From NCBI RefSeq assembly GCF_019966545.1, contig NZ_JAIMIC010000004.1:310001-374000 (forward strand): DNA of 64,000 bases, given 5' to 3'. Shown in pieces: positions 34,886 to 44,617 of this stretch (position 1 is its first letter; each line of letters starts with the position of its first letter). The position numbers and the translations under genes were made by a program. The notes beneath the pieces were generated by a model. That model was not told the DNA's origin. It saw nothing but the letters and a program-made list of their open reading frames with translations, and did not search any database. The DNA is from Heliomarina baculiformis (GTDB lineage: Bacteria; Pseudomonadota; Alphaproteobacteria; Rhodobacterales; Rhodobacteraceae).

Positions 34886-36448
34886 TCACGCCGCTTCTCC
34901 TGACATGCCGGCCATCAGCATGCCCAGTTCTTTTTCGTCTGTTTCATTGGGCAAGCGTTCGCCCATGATATGACCGTCGAACATCACGGCGATCCGGTCC
35001 GCAAGGGAAAAGATTTCTTCCAGCTCGACCGAGACCAGCAGGATCGCCTTGCCCTGATCGCGCAGGGCGACGATCTCGTTATGGATGAATTCGATCGCGC
35101 CAATGTCGACGCCGCGCGTCGGTTGACCGACGAGAAGCAGGTCGGGATTACGTTCGATTTCACGCGCGACGACGATTTTCTGCTGGTTCCCGCCCGAGAA
35201 ATTCTTGGCCGTGAGCCAAGGGTCGGGCGGGCGTACGTCGAACTTCTTCATCTTGGCTTCGGTATCGCGGCGCAGGGCGGTATTGTCCATGAACGGACCC
35301 CGGCGATAGCTCGCATCCAGATGATAGCCAAAGGCCACGTTTTCCCAAGCGTGGAAATCCATGATCAGACCTTCGCGCTGGCGGTCTTCGGGCACATGGG
35401 CGACGCCCTGCGTCCGCCGTGCGCGACCGTCGGAATTTGGTCCGTCCAAAGCAAGCGGTTCCCCGTTCAGCCGGATCGTGCCTTCGCCCCGCCGCATGCC
35501 GCCCAGCACCTCGAGCAGTTCCGACTGACCGTTCCCGGCCACGCCCGCAATGCCAAGGATCTCTCCGGCGCGCACGGTCAGGTCGATCCCCTTGAGCCGC
35601 GCGACACCCTTTTCGTCGGTCACCTTGAGGTTTTCGATTTCAAGCACCGGCTTGCCGGGTTTGGCCGGCACCTTGTCCACGCGAAGCAGAACCTTGCGTC
35701 CGACCATCAGCTCGGCCAGTTGCTCGGGGCTGGTTTCCGAGGTCTTGACCGTCGCGGTCATCTCGCCCCGTCGCATCACGCTGACCGTGTCGGTGATATC
35801 CATGATCTCGCGCAGCTTGTGGGTGATCAGGATGATGGTTTTTCCTTCGTCGCGCAGCCGTCCGAGGATGCGGAAAAGCTGATCGGCCTCGGCCGGCGTC
35901 AACACGCCTGTCGGTTCGTCGAGGATCAGAACCTCGGCCTGACGATAGAGCGCCTTGAGGATTTCGACCCGCTGCTGCTTGCCGACGCCAATATCCTGAA
36001 TAACCGCATCCGGGTCCACGTTCAGCCCGTATTCCCGCTCAAGCTCGATCAGCGACTTGCGCGCCTTGGCGAGCGAGGGTTTCAGCAGGCCGCCGTCTTC
36101 GGCGCCGAGAATGATGTTTTCGAGGACGGTGAAGTTTTCCACCAGTTTGAAATGCTGAAAGACCATGCCGATCCCGGCCGCAATTGCCGCCTGACTGTCG
36201 GGAATTTCAGTCTTTTTTCCATTGATAAAGATCTCGCCCCGGTCGGCTTTGTAAAAGCCGTAGAGAATGCTCATCAGGGTCGATTTTCCGGCGCCATTTT
36301 CGCCGATTATGCCGTGAATGGTGCCGGGCCGCACCGAAATGGAGATGTCCTTGTTGGCCTGCACCGGGCCAAAGGACTTGGAAATACCCTTCAGTTCAAT
36401 CGCCGGAGCGGCAGTGTCCTGCCGCTCCGTCTGGTCGTTCATTGCCAT
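34886..36448 (-). CDS. BMP-type nucleoside ABC transporter, duplicated ATP-binding protein
   Basis: A 520-residue ATPase with two nucleotide-binding domains, as in RbsA and YufO. The first has IIGENGAGKSTLMSILYG (Walker A), IGVGKQQRVEILKAL (signature) and LILDEPTGVLTPAE (Walker B). The second has IAGVAGNGQSELLEVLGG, a non-consensus Walker A lacking the GKS/T, and NFSGGNQQKIVVAREIERNP with LLVGQPTRGVD, as is usual for the class. It starts 2 bp after the binding-protein gene. Confidence 0.95.
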   Translation of the reverse strand: MAMNDQTERQDTAAPAIELKGISKSFGPVQANKDISISVRPGTIHGIIGENGAGKSTLMSILYGFYKADRGEIFINGKKTEIPDSQAAIAAGIGMVFQHFKLVENFTVLENIILGAEDGGLLKPSLAKARKSLIELEREYGLNVDPDAVIQDIGVGKQQRVEILKALYRQAEVLILDEPTGVLTPAEADQLFRILGRLRDEGKTIILITHKLREIMDITDTVSVMRRGEMTATVKTSETSPEQLAELMVGRKVLLRVDKVPAKPGKPVLEIENLKVTDEKGVARLKGIDLTVRAGEILGIAGVAGNGQSELLEVLGGMRRGEGTIRLNGEPLALDGPNSDGRARRTQGVAHVPEDRQREGLIMDFHAWENVAFGYHLDASYRRGPFMDNTALRRDTEAKMKKFDVRPPDPWLTAKNFSGGNQQKIVVAREIERNPDLLLVGQPTRGVDIGAIEFIHNEIVALRDQGKAILLVSVELEEIFSLADRIAVMFDGHIMGERLPNETDEKELGMLMAGMSGEAA

Positions 36449-36450
36449 GC

Positions 36451-37446
36451 TCAGAAGCTCAGAGCCGGGCAGCTGTCGTCAGACATATAGTCGTGAACTT
36501 CGATCTCGCCGCTGGCGATCTTTTCAGCGGCTTCGTCGATGGCGGACTGCATGTCAGCGCTGACGAGATCCTTGTTGTATTCGTCCATCGCATAGCCGAC
36601 GCCGCCATTGGCCAGACCCATGACTTCGAAACCGGTTTCCATGTCGGCTCCGTCCGTCAGCGCGTCATAGACCGCGTTGTCGACACGTTTCGTCATCGAT
36701 GTCAGGACCTTGCCCGGGTGCAGGTAGTTCTGGTTGCTGTCCACGCCGATCGACAGGATGTCTTCGTCGGCCGCGGTTTGCAGCACGCCAACGCCGGTGC
36801 CGCCAGCTGCGGCATAGACCACGTCTGCGCCTTGGCTGATCTGCGCCTTGGTCAGCTCGGACCCTTTGACCGGGTCATTCCAAGCCGCAGGGGTCGTGCC
36901 AGTCATGTTCGAGATTACGGTGGCATCCGGCTTGGCAGCCTTGACGCCTTGCGCATAGCCGCAGGCGAATTTGCGGATCAGCGGAATGTCCATGCCGCCG
37001 ATAAAGCCGACCGTGTCCGATTCAGATGCCATCGCGGCCATCATGCCTACAAGATACGAACCTTCGTGTTCGTTGAAGACGACGGAACGCACGTTCGGTG
37101 CCTCGACGACCATGTCGATGATGACGAATTTCGTATCCGGATAATCGGCGGCAACCTGACCCAGCGCATCGGCAAAGGCAAAGCCAACCATCACGATGGG
37201 ATTGGAGCCGCTTTCGGCAAAGCGACGCAGCGCCTGTTCACGCTGAGCTTCGGATTGCAGTTCGATGTCGCGAAAGCTCTCGCCGGTTTCATCTGCCCAG
37301 CGCTGGGCACCGGCAAAGGCGGCTTCGTTGAAGGATTTGTCGAATTTCCCACCCAGATCGTAGATCACCGCGGGCTCGGCCATAGCCGCCCCGGCACAAA
37401 GCGCGAGGCCTGCAGCGGCGCCCATCAGGGATTTCATGAGGGTCAT
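36451..37446 (-). CDS. BMP family substrate-binding protein
   Basis: A 331-residue periplasmic binding protein of the Bmp/TmpC/Med family, whose members bind nucleosides. The signal peptide (LMGAAAGLALCAGAAMA) is followed by VIYDLGGKFDKSFNEAAFAG, the family hallmark. VGFAFADALGQVA, VGFIGGMDIPLIRKFACGYAQG and VYAAAGGTGVGVL also match. GGGAGAA precedes the ATG. First gene of the operon; the substrate is probably purine nucleosides, which would feed DeoD. Confidence 0.93.
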   Translation of the reverse strand: MTLMKSLMGAAAGLALCAGAAMAEPAVIYDLGGKFDKSFNEAAFAGAQRWADETGESFRDIELQSEAQREQALRRFAESGSNPIVMVGFAFADALGQVAADYPDTKFVIIDMVVEAPNVRSVVFNEHEGSYLVGMMAAMASESDTVGFIGGMDIPLIRKFACGYAQGVKAAKPDATVISNMTGTTPAAWNDPVKGSELTKAQISQGADVVYAAAGGTGVGVLQTAADEDILSIGVDSNQNYLHPGKVLTSMTKRVDNAVYDALTDGADMETGFEVMGLANGGVGYAMDEYNKDLVSADMQSAIDEAAEKIASGEIEVHDYMSDDSCPALSF

Positions 37447-37600
37447 AGTTGTTCTCCCGGTTTATGTGTTTGGGGCGGCAGGGTTTTGTCTCTCCGCCCG
37501 ATCCAACATGCGGTCATGCTGAGATAGTTCAAATAAGGACGCAGGCGCGGCGACGGTCAACCGCTTTTTGTCCGCTCCAGCCGGATTCGGCAATCTGCCG

Positions 37601-38014
37601 TCAGGTCAGGGGCAGGGACATGACTATTGCGTCGACAGCCGGTGCATCTGCTCGCGCGTAATAGCCCTTGCGCTGGCCAATCTGCTCGTATCCGCAGCGT
37701 GCATAAAGTGCGCGCGCGGCGCTGTTGTCGGCGGCGACTTCAAGGAAAGCGCGCGCAGCCCCTTTTTGGGCGCTGATGCTTTGCCATGCCTGCATCACCT
37801 CGTAGCCGATCCCCTGCCTGCGGTGATCGGGATGGGTTGCGATGGTCAGCAACTCGGCCTCGTGGAAAAGCACCCGGGCAAGGGCAAAACCGCGTTCGTC
37901 CCCCGTGACGACAATACCGGGCTGGTCAAGCAGCACGGCAAATTCTTCGACCGACCACGGCCTGTCCGGCGCATAGGCCGCCTTGTGAACAAGGGCGAGC
38001 GTTTCCGGGGTCAT
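37601..38014 (-). CDS. rimI: Ribosomal-protein-alanine acetyltransferase (GNAT)
   Basis: A 137-residue GNAT acetyltransferase. The acetyl-CoA loop is THPDHRRQGIGYEVM (Q/RxxGxG/A) and the C-terminal NSAARALYARCGYEQIGQRK is the RimI pattern. The ATG overlaps the tsaB stop by one base (TGATG), and linkage to tsaB is typical of rimI in many bacteria. It may acetylate ribosomal protein S18 or other N-termini. Confidence 0.88.
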   Translation of the reverse strand: MTPETLALVHKAAYAPDRPWSVEEFAVLLDQPGIVVTGDERGFALARVLFHEAELLTIATHPDHRRQGIGYEVMQAWQSISAQKGAARAFLEVAADNSAARALYARCGYEQIGQRKGYYARADAPAVDAIVMSLPLT

Positions 38015-38598
38015 CAATCGAGCAGCGCGGGTGGCAGATCGCGGGACGGGGCCGCATCTGCTGGTCGCAAGTAAAAGGGGGCGGGGGCCGGACATTCGGT
38101 TGGATCAGCCGCAGCGGCGCATCGCGCGATGGCTGCGGCAAGCTCTGGCGGGGGCGGGGGCGGCGTGGCTGAGCCCGCCTGATCTTTTGGCACCAGTTCC
38201 GGTGCTTGGCCTACGCGGCTCAGATACACTTGGTCGCGAGGTGCGGGTACCGCCGTGTCGCCGGGCGTGGTGCTCGCGATGGCGTCGAATGTCGTGACGC
38301 CAATCGCCGGCACGCCCAGACCAAGCGCCAGTCCACGCGCCGTGGCAACCGATATGCGGATGCCGGTGAAATTGCCGGGACCGACGCCAACGCCGATCCG
38401 TTCGATGTCGGACCACGCCAATCCTGCCTCGTCCAGAACCTCTTCGAGCAGCGGCACCAGACGTTCCGCCTGTCCGCGCGTCATGTCCTCGCCCCTCGCG
38501 ATCACGATTTCACCATCGCGCAAAACCGCCGCTGCGCAATGACCGGCCGAGGTGTCAAAGGCGAGTGTCGTTCCCGCGTGTTTGGGGGCTGAGGTCAT
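38014..38598 (-). CDS. tsaB: tRNA threonylcarbamoyladenosine biosynthesis protein TsaB
   Basis: A 194-residue TsaB-like protein of the ASKHA fold that partners TsaD in making t6A37 on tRNA. LAFDTSAGHCAAAVL is the N-terminal phosphate-binding strand pair and GPGNFTGIRISVATARGLAL is the TsaB signature. The protein is rather short, and the second half is degenerate with a run of six prolines (ATPPPPPPEL), so the C-terminal lobe is reduced. The start is not certain; 38610 is an alternative. No strong ribosome binding site is seen. Confidence 0.88.
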   Translation of the reverse strand: MTSAPKHAGTTLAFDTSAGHCAAAVLRDGEIVIARGEDMTRGQAERLVPLLEEVLDEAGLAWSDIERIGVGVGPGNFTGIRISVATARGLALGLGVPAIGVTTFDAIASTTPGDTAVPAPRDQVYLSRVGQAPELVPKDQAGSATPPPPPPELAAAIARCAAAADPTECPAPAPFYLRPADAAPSRDLPPALLD

Positions 38599-38695
38599 CC
38601 GGTCGGGCATCTGCTGCGTTTCAGGTTCTTCAGCTATGCCGGGCTTGGACCGGGGATGCAATCGCCCGGTTCCACCAGTACCGTTATGATAAAGA

Positions 38696-38721
38696 AAAAG
38701 GCGCCCGTCCGGACGCCTTTT
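38696..38721 (-). terminator. Rho-independent terminator of the NfuA-like gene
   Basis: AAAAGGCG pairs with CGCCTTTT across a GC-rich loop (38696-38703 with 38714-38721), followed on the minus strand by a further TCTTTATC. It lies 25 bp beyond the stop. Confidence 0.8.
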
Positions 38722-38746
38722 CAATGGTGCGAGTGAAGCTGCCGGA

Positions 38747-39310
38747 TCAGACCGCGACGGGACGGACTTCGGTCACTTCGGGAATATAGTGACGCAGCAG
38801 GTTCTCGATCCCCATCTTGAGCGTCAGGGTCGACGACGGGCAACCGGCGCAGGCCCCTTGCATATGCAGGTAGACAACGCCGCGCTCAAAGCCATGAAAA
38901 GTGATGTCGCCACCGTCCTGAGCAACGGCGGGACGCACGCGGCTGTCGAGCAGTTCCTTGATCTGGCCCACGACTTCCGAATCGTCGCCGGAATGTTCCG
39001 CATGGCCCGACGCCGTCGTCTGGCCTTCGTTCATGACCGGCTGGCCGGACTGGTAATGCTCCATCACAGCGCCGAGGATGGCGGGTTTGATATGGTCCCA
39101 GTCGACGCTGTCGGCCTTGGTGACCGTCACGAAATCATTGCCGAAAAAGACACCCTCGACCCCGTCGACCGCGAAAATGCGGCTGGCCAGCGGCGACTTG
39201 CCCGCAGACTCGGCGCTTGGAAAATCGGCAGTGCCCATTTCCAGAACGGACTGGCCGGGGAGAAACTTCAGCGTTGCCGGGTTCGGCGTGGATTCGGTCT
39301 GAATAAACAT
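38747..39310 (-). CDS. NfuA/NifU-like iron-sulfur scaffold protein
   Basis: A 187-residue two-domain protein. The N-terminal Nfu_N domain starts MFIQTESTPNPATLKFLPGQ, the hallmark of eukaryotic and alphaproteobacterial NFU1. The C-terminal NifU domain has GACAGCPSSTLTLKMGIE with the CxxC that holds a bridging [4Fe-4S] cluster. It probably delivers clusters to enzymes such as lipoate synthase or complex II. The start at 39310 was chosen because it matches the family N-terminus. Confidence 0.93.
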   Translation of the reverse strand: MFIQTESTPNPATLKFLPGQSVLEMGTADFPSAESAGKSPLASRIFAVDGVEGVFFGNDFVTVTKADSVDWDHIKPAILGAVMEHYQSGQPVMNEGQTTASGHAEHSGDDSEVVGQIKELLDSRVRPAVAQDGGDITFHGFERGVVYLHMQGACAGCPSSTLTLKMGIENLLRHYIPEVTEVRPVAV

Positions 39311-39406
39311 CTGATGTGCACCTTTTCTCGGTTGCTTCATATATGCGCTTCCGCGGGCGGATCGTCAAGAATTGGAACGATTCTAATTTTGCCCGGAACC
39401 GGAACG

Positions 39407-39862
39407 TCAGGTAATCGCTTCAAGCTTTTCCTTGGATAGGTCGCCCGGCACAATCGTGATCGGCACAGGCAGCGACCCGGCGGAGCGCGACATATGCGTC
39501 ACCAGCGGCCCGGGGCCTTTCTTGTCGGTGCCTGCACCGAGCACGACCACGCCGATTTCCGGGTCTTCCCCGATATGCTCGATAATTTGCTGTACCGGAT
39601 CGCCTTCGCGGATCACCAGCTCGGGGTCGACACCCTGCCGGTCGCGCATCCATTTCGCAAAAACTTCGAAATGGGCATGAATGCGTTCGCGCGCCTCTTC
39701 GCGCATGACCTCGCCCACGCCGATCCAGTGGTTGAACTCGTCCGGCGGAATGACCGAGAGCACACTGACGCCGCCCCCGGTATGGGCCGCCCGCATGGCG
39801 GCAAAACGCATCGCGTTCAGGCATTCGCGGCTGTCATCGAGAACCACAAGGAACTTGCGCAT
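39407..39862 (-). CDS. Universal stress protein (UspA family)
   Basis: A 151-residue single-domain Usp. The N-terminal strand KFLVVLDDSRECLNAMRFA has the conserved Asp, and the C-terminal VVLGAGTDKKGPGPLVTHMS is the region that binds ATP in one Usp subgroup (GxxG-9x-G[S/T]), here imperfect. Monocistronic. Specific role unknown. Confidence 0.88.
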   Translation of the reverse strand: MRKFLVVLDDSRECLNAMRFAAMRAAHTGGGVSVLSVIPPDEFNHWIGVGEVMREEARERIHAHFEVFAKWMRDRQGVDPELVIREGDPVQQIIEHIGEDPEIGVVVLGAGTDKKGPGPLVTHMSRSAGSLPVPITIVPGDLSKEKLEAIT

Positions 39863-39937
39863 TTCAGGTCTCCCTTACAGGTGCGGATCATGACCCAAGG
39901 GTTGGGCGCGCGCAATAGAATGCTGTGGCAGAGGCTG

Positions 39938-40987
39938 TCAGCGCGGCAATCTTCGGATCGCCACACGATACAGGGCCAGTCCAGCACGGCCGGCGATGTA
40001 CAGGAAAATCTGTAGCAATGTCAAATAGATCAGGGCAGCGGCGGCAATGGCCGCATCGGACAGCCGCACAAGGGCGCGGAATACACGTTGCTTGCCAAGC
40101 ACGTCAAACACCGCCGCCGTGCGCGGCCCGGTCACTTCGGAAACCCTTGCGAGACGGCGCGCGTCCGCAGTGTCATCCACATGCCGCATAAGCCGGACTG
40201 TATCTGTAACGGAGGTGTTCGCGGCAACCCGCGAGAGGTCGGTGGCGACCTCGCCAAGGGCACTTAGCCGCGCGGTATCCACAACGCGCGAGGCAGGGAC
40301 GCTGCCGCGCATGTAAGGCAGAATAAGGTCACCGCGCAGGCTGATGTCGCTGAGCCGGGCGAGGGTGCGCATGAAAGAGGGCGTCAGTGTCCCCATGCGC
40401 CGGGCAAGCCGCAGGACCGTTGCACCGGCCTTGACGGTCACGCTGCTGCCCCCGGTGACGACGACTGCCGTTGTCGCACTCAAGCCTACCAAGGCGAGCG
40501 ACACGTCAAGCTTGTCCACCGGTTCGCCTTCCCAGGCGGCCAGACCGGCACGGCGCAGCGCATTGGCATCGCCAAGCGGGGTCAGTTCAAAGGGAATGGA
40601 ACAGCTACCCATCAGGGCCAGCGAAGGGCAGCTTTCTATATCGGCCATGCAGAGCGCACAATTCTGTGTGGTCGCCCAGAAACCCGAGGAGTCCGCACGC
40701 AGCGCCTCGATTTCCTCCTGCTGTTCGGGGAGGGGGGACAGCCCGTGATCCTCTGCCACCAGAACCAGCGTTTCGATCCGGTCAAGATCGCGCGTCTCGA
40801 GCGCGTGGCCAAGTTCGGCTGCAAGCCAGTCCGCTGAAACCTGCCGTGCCATCGCCCGTTGCAGACTGCGTTCGATCTGAGCCGGGGCGGCTTCGACAAA
40901 GGGCCGGGTGAACGGCGACTGGTTCAGCGACCAGATCAATAACGCCGCTGATAATAGGAATGGCGAGGCGCGCAGTGCGCCTCGCAT
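39938..40987 (-). CDS. Unknown membrane protein downstream of gcvP
   Basis: A protein of about 349 residues that I do not recognise. An N-terminal hydrophobic segment (SPFLLSAALLIWSLNQSPF), a central hydrophobic segment around LALVGLSATTAVVVTGGSSV and a C-terminal one (AAIAAAALIYLTLLQIFLYI) suggest three membrane passes. A Cys-rich stretch in between (TTQNCALCMADIESCPSLAL, then GSC) could bind metal or form disulfides. The ATG at 40987 starts 20 bp after the gcvP stop, so it is probably transcribed with the glycine cleavage operon. Confidence 0.7.
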   Translation of the reverse strand: MRGALRASPFLLSAALLIWSLNQSPFTRPFVEAAPAQIERSLQRAMARQVSADWLAAELGHALETRDLDRIETLVLVAEDHGLSPLPEQQEEIEALRADSSGFWATTQNCALCMADIESCPSLALMGSCSIPFELTPLGDANALRRAGLAAWEGEPVDKLDVSLALVGLSATTAVVVTGGSSVTVKAGATVLRLARRMGTLTPSFMRTLARLSDISLRGDLILPYMRGSVPASRVVDTARLSALGEVATDLSRVAANTSVTDTVRLMRHVDDTADARRLARVSEVTGPRTAAVFDVLGKQRVFRALVRLSDAAIAAAALIYLTLLQIFLYIAGRAGLALYRVAIRRLPR

Positions 40988-41007
40988 CAAGGTCCAGAAG
41001 GCGCGGA

Positions 41008-43857
41008 TTACTCGGCCGCCTCGGCATAATCCTCCATCGGCGGGCAAGAGCAGACGAGGTTACGGTCGCCATAGACGTTGTCGACGCGATTGACCGGCGG
41101 CCAATATTTATCGACACGGAAGGCACCGGGAGGGAAACAGCCCTGTTCGCGGCTATAAGGCCGGTCCCAGTCGCGCACGAGGTCTTCCATCGTGTGCGGC
41201 GCGTTCTTGAGCGGGTTGTTCTCGCGGTCGATCTTTTCTTCCTCGATGGCACGGATTTCCTCGCGGATCGCCAGCATTGCATCGCAGAACCGGTCAAGCT
41301 CGGCCTTGGTTTCGCTCTCGGTCGGTTCAATCATCAGCGTGCCCGCGACGGGCCAGCTCATCGTCGGGGCGTGGAACCCGCTGTCGACCAGACGTTTCGC
41401 GATGTCATCCACCGTGACCCCGGCGCTATCGGCAAAGGGTCGGGTGTCGATGATGCACTCATGCGCCACGCGCCCCTGCTTGCCGCGATAAAGCACCTTG
41501 TAAGCGCCTTCGAGCCGCTGCGCGATGTAGTTGGCGTTCAGGATCGCGACGCGGGTTGCCTGTGTGAGCCCTTCGCCCCCCATCATCAGCGTGTAGGCCC
41601 ATGAAATCGGCAGCAAGGAGGGCGAACCATAGGGCGCGGCGGATACCGGGCCTTCGACCCCGCCGGTCGAGGGGTGGCCGGGCAGGTGCGGCACCAGATG
41701 TTCCTTGACGCCGATCGGTCCCATGCCGGGTCCGCCGCCGCCATGCGGAATGCAGAAGGTCTTGTGCAGGTTCAGGTGGCTCACGTCGCCGCCCAGATCG
41801 CCGGGACGCGACAGGCCAACCATCGCGTTCATGTTGGCACCGTCGATATAGACCTGCCCGCCATGCTCATGGGTGATCTGGCAGACATCGCGCACGGTTT
41901 CCTCGAACACGCCATGGGTCGAGGGGTAGGTGATCATGCAGGCGGCAAGCTGATCGGCGTATTTCTCGGCCTTGGCACGGAAATCGTCGAGGTCGATGTC
42001 GCCGTTTTCGGAGGATTTCACCGGCACGACCTTCCAGCCCACCATCTGGGCGCTGGCCGGGTTGGTGCCATGCGCGCTCGTCGGGATCAGGCAGACATTG
42101 CGGTTCTCGTTCCCTTGCGCCCGGTGCCACGCGGCGATGGTCAGAAGGCCGGCATATTCGCCCTGTGCGCCCGAATTCGGCTGCATCGAAATCGCGGCGT
42201 AACCGGTAATCTCGCAGAGCTTGGCCGACAGGTCGTCGATCATCATCCGATAGCCCTGCGCCTGATCGGCCGGGGCAAAGGGGTGCAGATGGGCAAACTC
42301 GGCCCAGCTGATCGGCATCATCTCGGCGGCTGAGTTCAGCTTCATCGTGCAGGACCCCAGCGGGATCATCGCGCGGTCGAGCGCGAGATCTCGATCCGCA
42401 AGACGACGCATATAACGCATCATCTCGGTCTCGGCCCGGTTCATGTGGAAAATCGGATGTTCAAGGTAGCCGGACTGACGGATCAGATCTTCGGGCAGGC
42501 GGTATTCCGGGCTGAGGTCAGCGTCTTCCCGGATGATACCGAAAGCGCGCCAGACTTTCTCGATGGTTGCGGGGCGGGTGCATTCGTCAAGCGTGATGCC
42601 GACACGTGTCTTGCCGACCCGGCGGAGGTTTACGCCCTCGCGCTCGGCGGCTTGCAAGACGCCACGCTGAAGCAGGCCCACATCGACGGTGATCGTGTCG
42701 AAATAGGTCTTGGGTTCGACCGTAAAGCCGGCCTCTTCCAGACCTCGCACCAGCCGAACGGTCTTGCGGTGCACGCGCTGGGCAATCGCACGCAATCCGT
42801 CTGGGCCGTGGAAGACCGCGTAGAAACCGGCCATCACCGCAAGAAGCGCCTGCGCGGTGCAGACGTTGGATGTCGCCTTTTCGCGGCGGATATGCTGCTC
42901 GCGCGTTTGCAGCGAAAGACGATAGGCACGGTTGCCATGGCTGTCGACGCTGACCCCGACCAGGCGTCCGGGCATGTTGCGCGCGTATTGCTGCTTGGTG
43001 GCCATATAGGCCGCGTGCGGCCCGCCATAGCCCAGCGGCACGCCGAAACGCTGCGTATTGCCGACAGCTATATCGGCCCCCATCGCGCCCGGCTCTTTCA
43101 GCAGTGTCAGGGCAAGGATATCGGCGGACATGATCGCCACGGCGTTGTTTTCGTGCAGTGCAGCAATCGGGGCCGAAAAGTCGCGCAGATCGCCATAGGT
43201 GCCGGGATACTGGAAGATCGCGCCAAATACGGCGGTTGCGTCCATATCCTCGGGCGCACCCACGATGACCTCGATCCCCAGCGGCGCGGCGCGGGTCCGG
43301 ATCACCGCGATATTCTGCGGATGGCAATTTTCATCGACAAAGAACGCCTTTGATTTCGACTTGGCGACCCGCTGCGCCATCGTCATCGCCTCGGCGCAGG
43401 CGGTTGCTTCGTCCAGCAGCGAGGCATTGGCAATTTCAAGCCCGGTCAGGTCGCTGACCATGGTCTGAAAGTTCAGCAGCGCCTCAAGCCGCCCCTGCGA
43501 GATCTCCGGCTGATAGGGGGTATAAGCCGTGTACCACGCCGGGTTCTCAAGAATGTTGCGCTGGATGGCGGGAGGCGTGACCGTGCCGTGATACCCCTGA
43601 CCGATAAGCGAGGTCATCACCTTGTTCTTTTTGGCAGTCTGGCGCATGTGATGCAGCAGCTCGCGTTCCGATTTCGGCTTGCCGAAATCCAGCGGTTTGT
43701 CCTGCCGGATCGCCTTGGGCACGGTTTCATCGATCAACTGCTCAAGCGACGCCACACCAAGGGTTTCGAGCATGTCGCTCATCTCTGTCGGGGAAGGGCC
43801 GATGTGACGGCGGTTGGCGAAATCGTAGGGCAGGTAGTCGATAGGCTCGTAGGCCAT
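41008..43857 (-). CDS. gcvP: Glycine dehydrogenase (decarboxylating), P-protein
   Basis: The 949-residue PLP-dependent P-protein of the glycine cleavage system, the fused alpha-beta form. It decarboxylates glycine and passes the aminomethyl group to lipoyl Gcv[18 protein letters not shown] is the family N-terminus. The PLP lysine is in [39 protein letters not shown] and [14 protein letters not shown] are other hallmarks. It follows the VOC gene by 17 bp. Confidence 0.98.
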   Translation of the reverse strand: MAYEPIDYLPYDFANRRHIGPSPTEMSDMLETLGVASLEQLIDETVPKAIRQDKPLDFGKPKSERELLHHMRQTAKKNKVMTSLIGQGYHGTVTPPAIQRNILENPAWYTAYTPYQPEISQGRLEALLNFQTMVSDLTGLEIANASLLDEATACAEAMTMAQRVAKSKSKAFFVDENCHPQNIAVIRTRAAPLGIEVIVGAPEDMDATAVFGAIFQYPGTYGDLRDFSAPIAALHENNAVAIMSADILALTLLKEPGAMGADIAVGNTQRFGVPLGYGGPHAAYMATKQQYARNMPGRLVGVSVDSHGNRAYRLSLQTREQHIRREKATSNVCTAQALLAVMAGFYAVFHGPDGLRAIAQRVHRKTVRLVRGLEEAGFTVEPKTYFDTITVDVGLLQRGVLQAAEREGVNLRRVGKTRVGITLDECTRPATIEKVWRAFGIIREDADLSPEYRLPEDLIRQSGYLEHPIFHMNRAETEMMRYMRRLADRDLALDRAMIPLGSCTMKLNSAAEMMPISWAEFAHLHPFAPADQAQGYRMMIDDLSAKLCEITGYAAISMQPNSGAQGEYAGLLTIAAWHRAQGNENRNVCLIPTSAHGTNPASAQMVGWKVVPVKSSENGDIDLDDFRAKAEKYADQLAACMITYPSTHGVFEETVRDVCQITHEHGGQVYIDGANMNAMVGLSRPGDLGGDVSHLNLHKTFCIPHGGGGPGMGPIGVKEHLVPHLPGHPSTGGVEGPVSAAPYGSPSLLPISWAYTLMMGGEGLTQATRVAILNANYIAQRLEGAYKVLYRGKQGRVAHECIIDTRPFADSAGVTVDDIAKRLVDSGFHAPTMSWPVAGTLMIEPTESETKAELDRFCDAMLAIREEIRAIEEEKIDRENNPLKNAPHTMEDLVRDWDRPYSREQGCFPPGAFRVDKYWPPVNRVDNVYGDRNLVCSCPPMEDYAEAAE

Positions 43858-43874
43858 GAGAAAGGCTCCTCGGG

Positions 43875-44231
43875 TTAAGGCGCAATATGGGTCAGGACAT
43901 TGATCAATGTCCCGGCGGGGTCGCGAAAGTAGAAACGCCGCACACCCCAGTCTTCGTTTGTCGGTCCGTATTCGGGCCGGATCCCCCGGCTTTCCAGGCG
44001 ATCCAGTATGTCGTCCAGATCATCGACCTCAATGGACAGCGCTGGCAGATCGGTGTCCGATCCACCATGACGCGCGAACGAGAGTTGTGTCGCAGAGCTG
44101 TCCTGCGCGGCAAGCGTCGCGATCCAGCCCATGTCCATCACGATATCAAGGTCGAAGACCTCGCTGTAAAAGGCCGCCAGCGCCGTCGGGTCATCCGAGC
44201 GGATATTGCTGACGATGCGTCTTACGGCCAA
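43875..44231 (-). CDS. VOC superfamily (glyoxalase-like) protein
   Basis: A 118-residue vicinal-oxygen-chelate protein: a pair of beta-alpha-beta-beta-beta modules with [20 protein letters not shown] and, near the end, [18 protein letters not shown]. Metal-ligand positions seem only partly conserved. It sits between gcvH (3 bp) and gcvP (17 bp), so it is co-expressed with the glycine cleavage genes; a role in that pathway is not known to me. Confidence 0.88.
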   Translation of the reverse strand: MAVRRIVSNIRSDDPTALAAFYSEVFDLDIVMDMGWIATLAAQDSSATQLSFARHGGSDTDLPALSIEVDDLDDILDRLESRGIRPEYGPTNEDWGVRRFYFRDPAGTLINVLTHIAP

Positions 44232-44234
44232 GGA

Positions 44235-44597
44235 TCAGTCTCCGATGAATTCCTTGTAGGCGGCTTCGTCCATGTAATCGTCCATCGGCGAAAGATCCGA
44301 CGGCTTCATTTTGAAGAACCATGCATCGCCGGTGGGGTCGTCGTTGACCAGCGCGGGGTTGTCGGCAAGGGTCGAGTTCACTTCGACGATTTCGCCATCC
44401 AGTGGCGCGAGGATGTCCGAGGCGGCCTTGACGCTTTCGATCACCACGACTTCGTCGTCCTTGGTGATTTCGGTGCCTTCTTCGGGCAGTTCGACAAAGA
44501 CCACGTCGCCCATCTGCTCCGCCGCATAGGCGGTGATGCCGACCACGATCAGGCCGTCTTCTTCCAGCAGCCATTCATGCTCTTCGGTGTATTTCAT
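44235..44597 (-). CDS. gcvH: Glycine cleavage system H protein
   Basis: A 120-residue lipoyl carrier that shuttles the aminomethyl group from GcvP to GcvT. The N-terminus KYTEEHEWL, the lipoylation site VVIESVKAASD (the Lys after SV) and the WFFKMK C-terminal segment are all family features. It starts 20 bp after gcvT. Confidence 0.97.
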   Translation of the reverse strand: MKYTEEHEWLLEEDGLIVVGITAYAAEQMGDVVFVELPEEGTEITKDDEVVVIESVKAASDILAPLDGEIVEVNSTLADNPALVNDDPTGDAWFFKMKPSDLSPMDDYMDEAAYKEFIGD

Positions 44598-44617
44598 GGA
44601 GGTCTCTTCCCTGTTGA

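Noticed and set aside
34970-36490. Plus-strand open frame of 506 codons opposite the ABC ATPase gene
   Set aside because: Antisense shadow; the minus-strand product has all ABC motifs.
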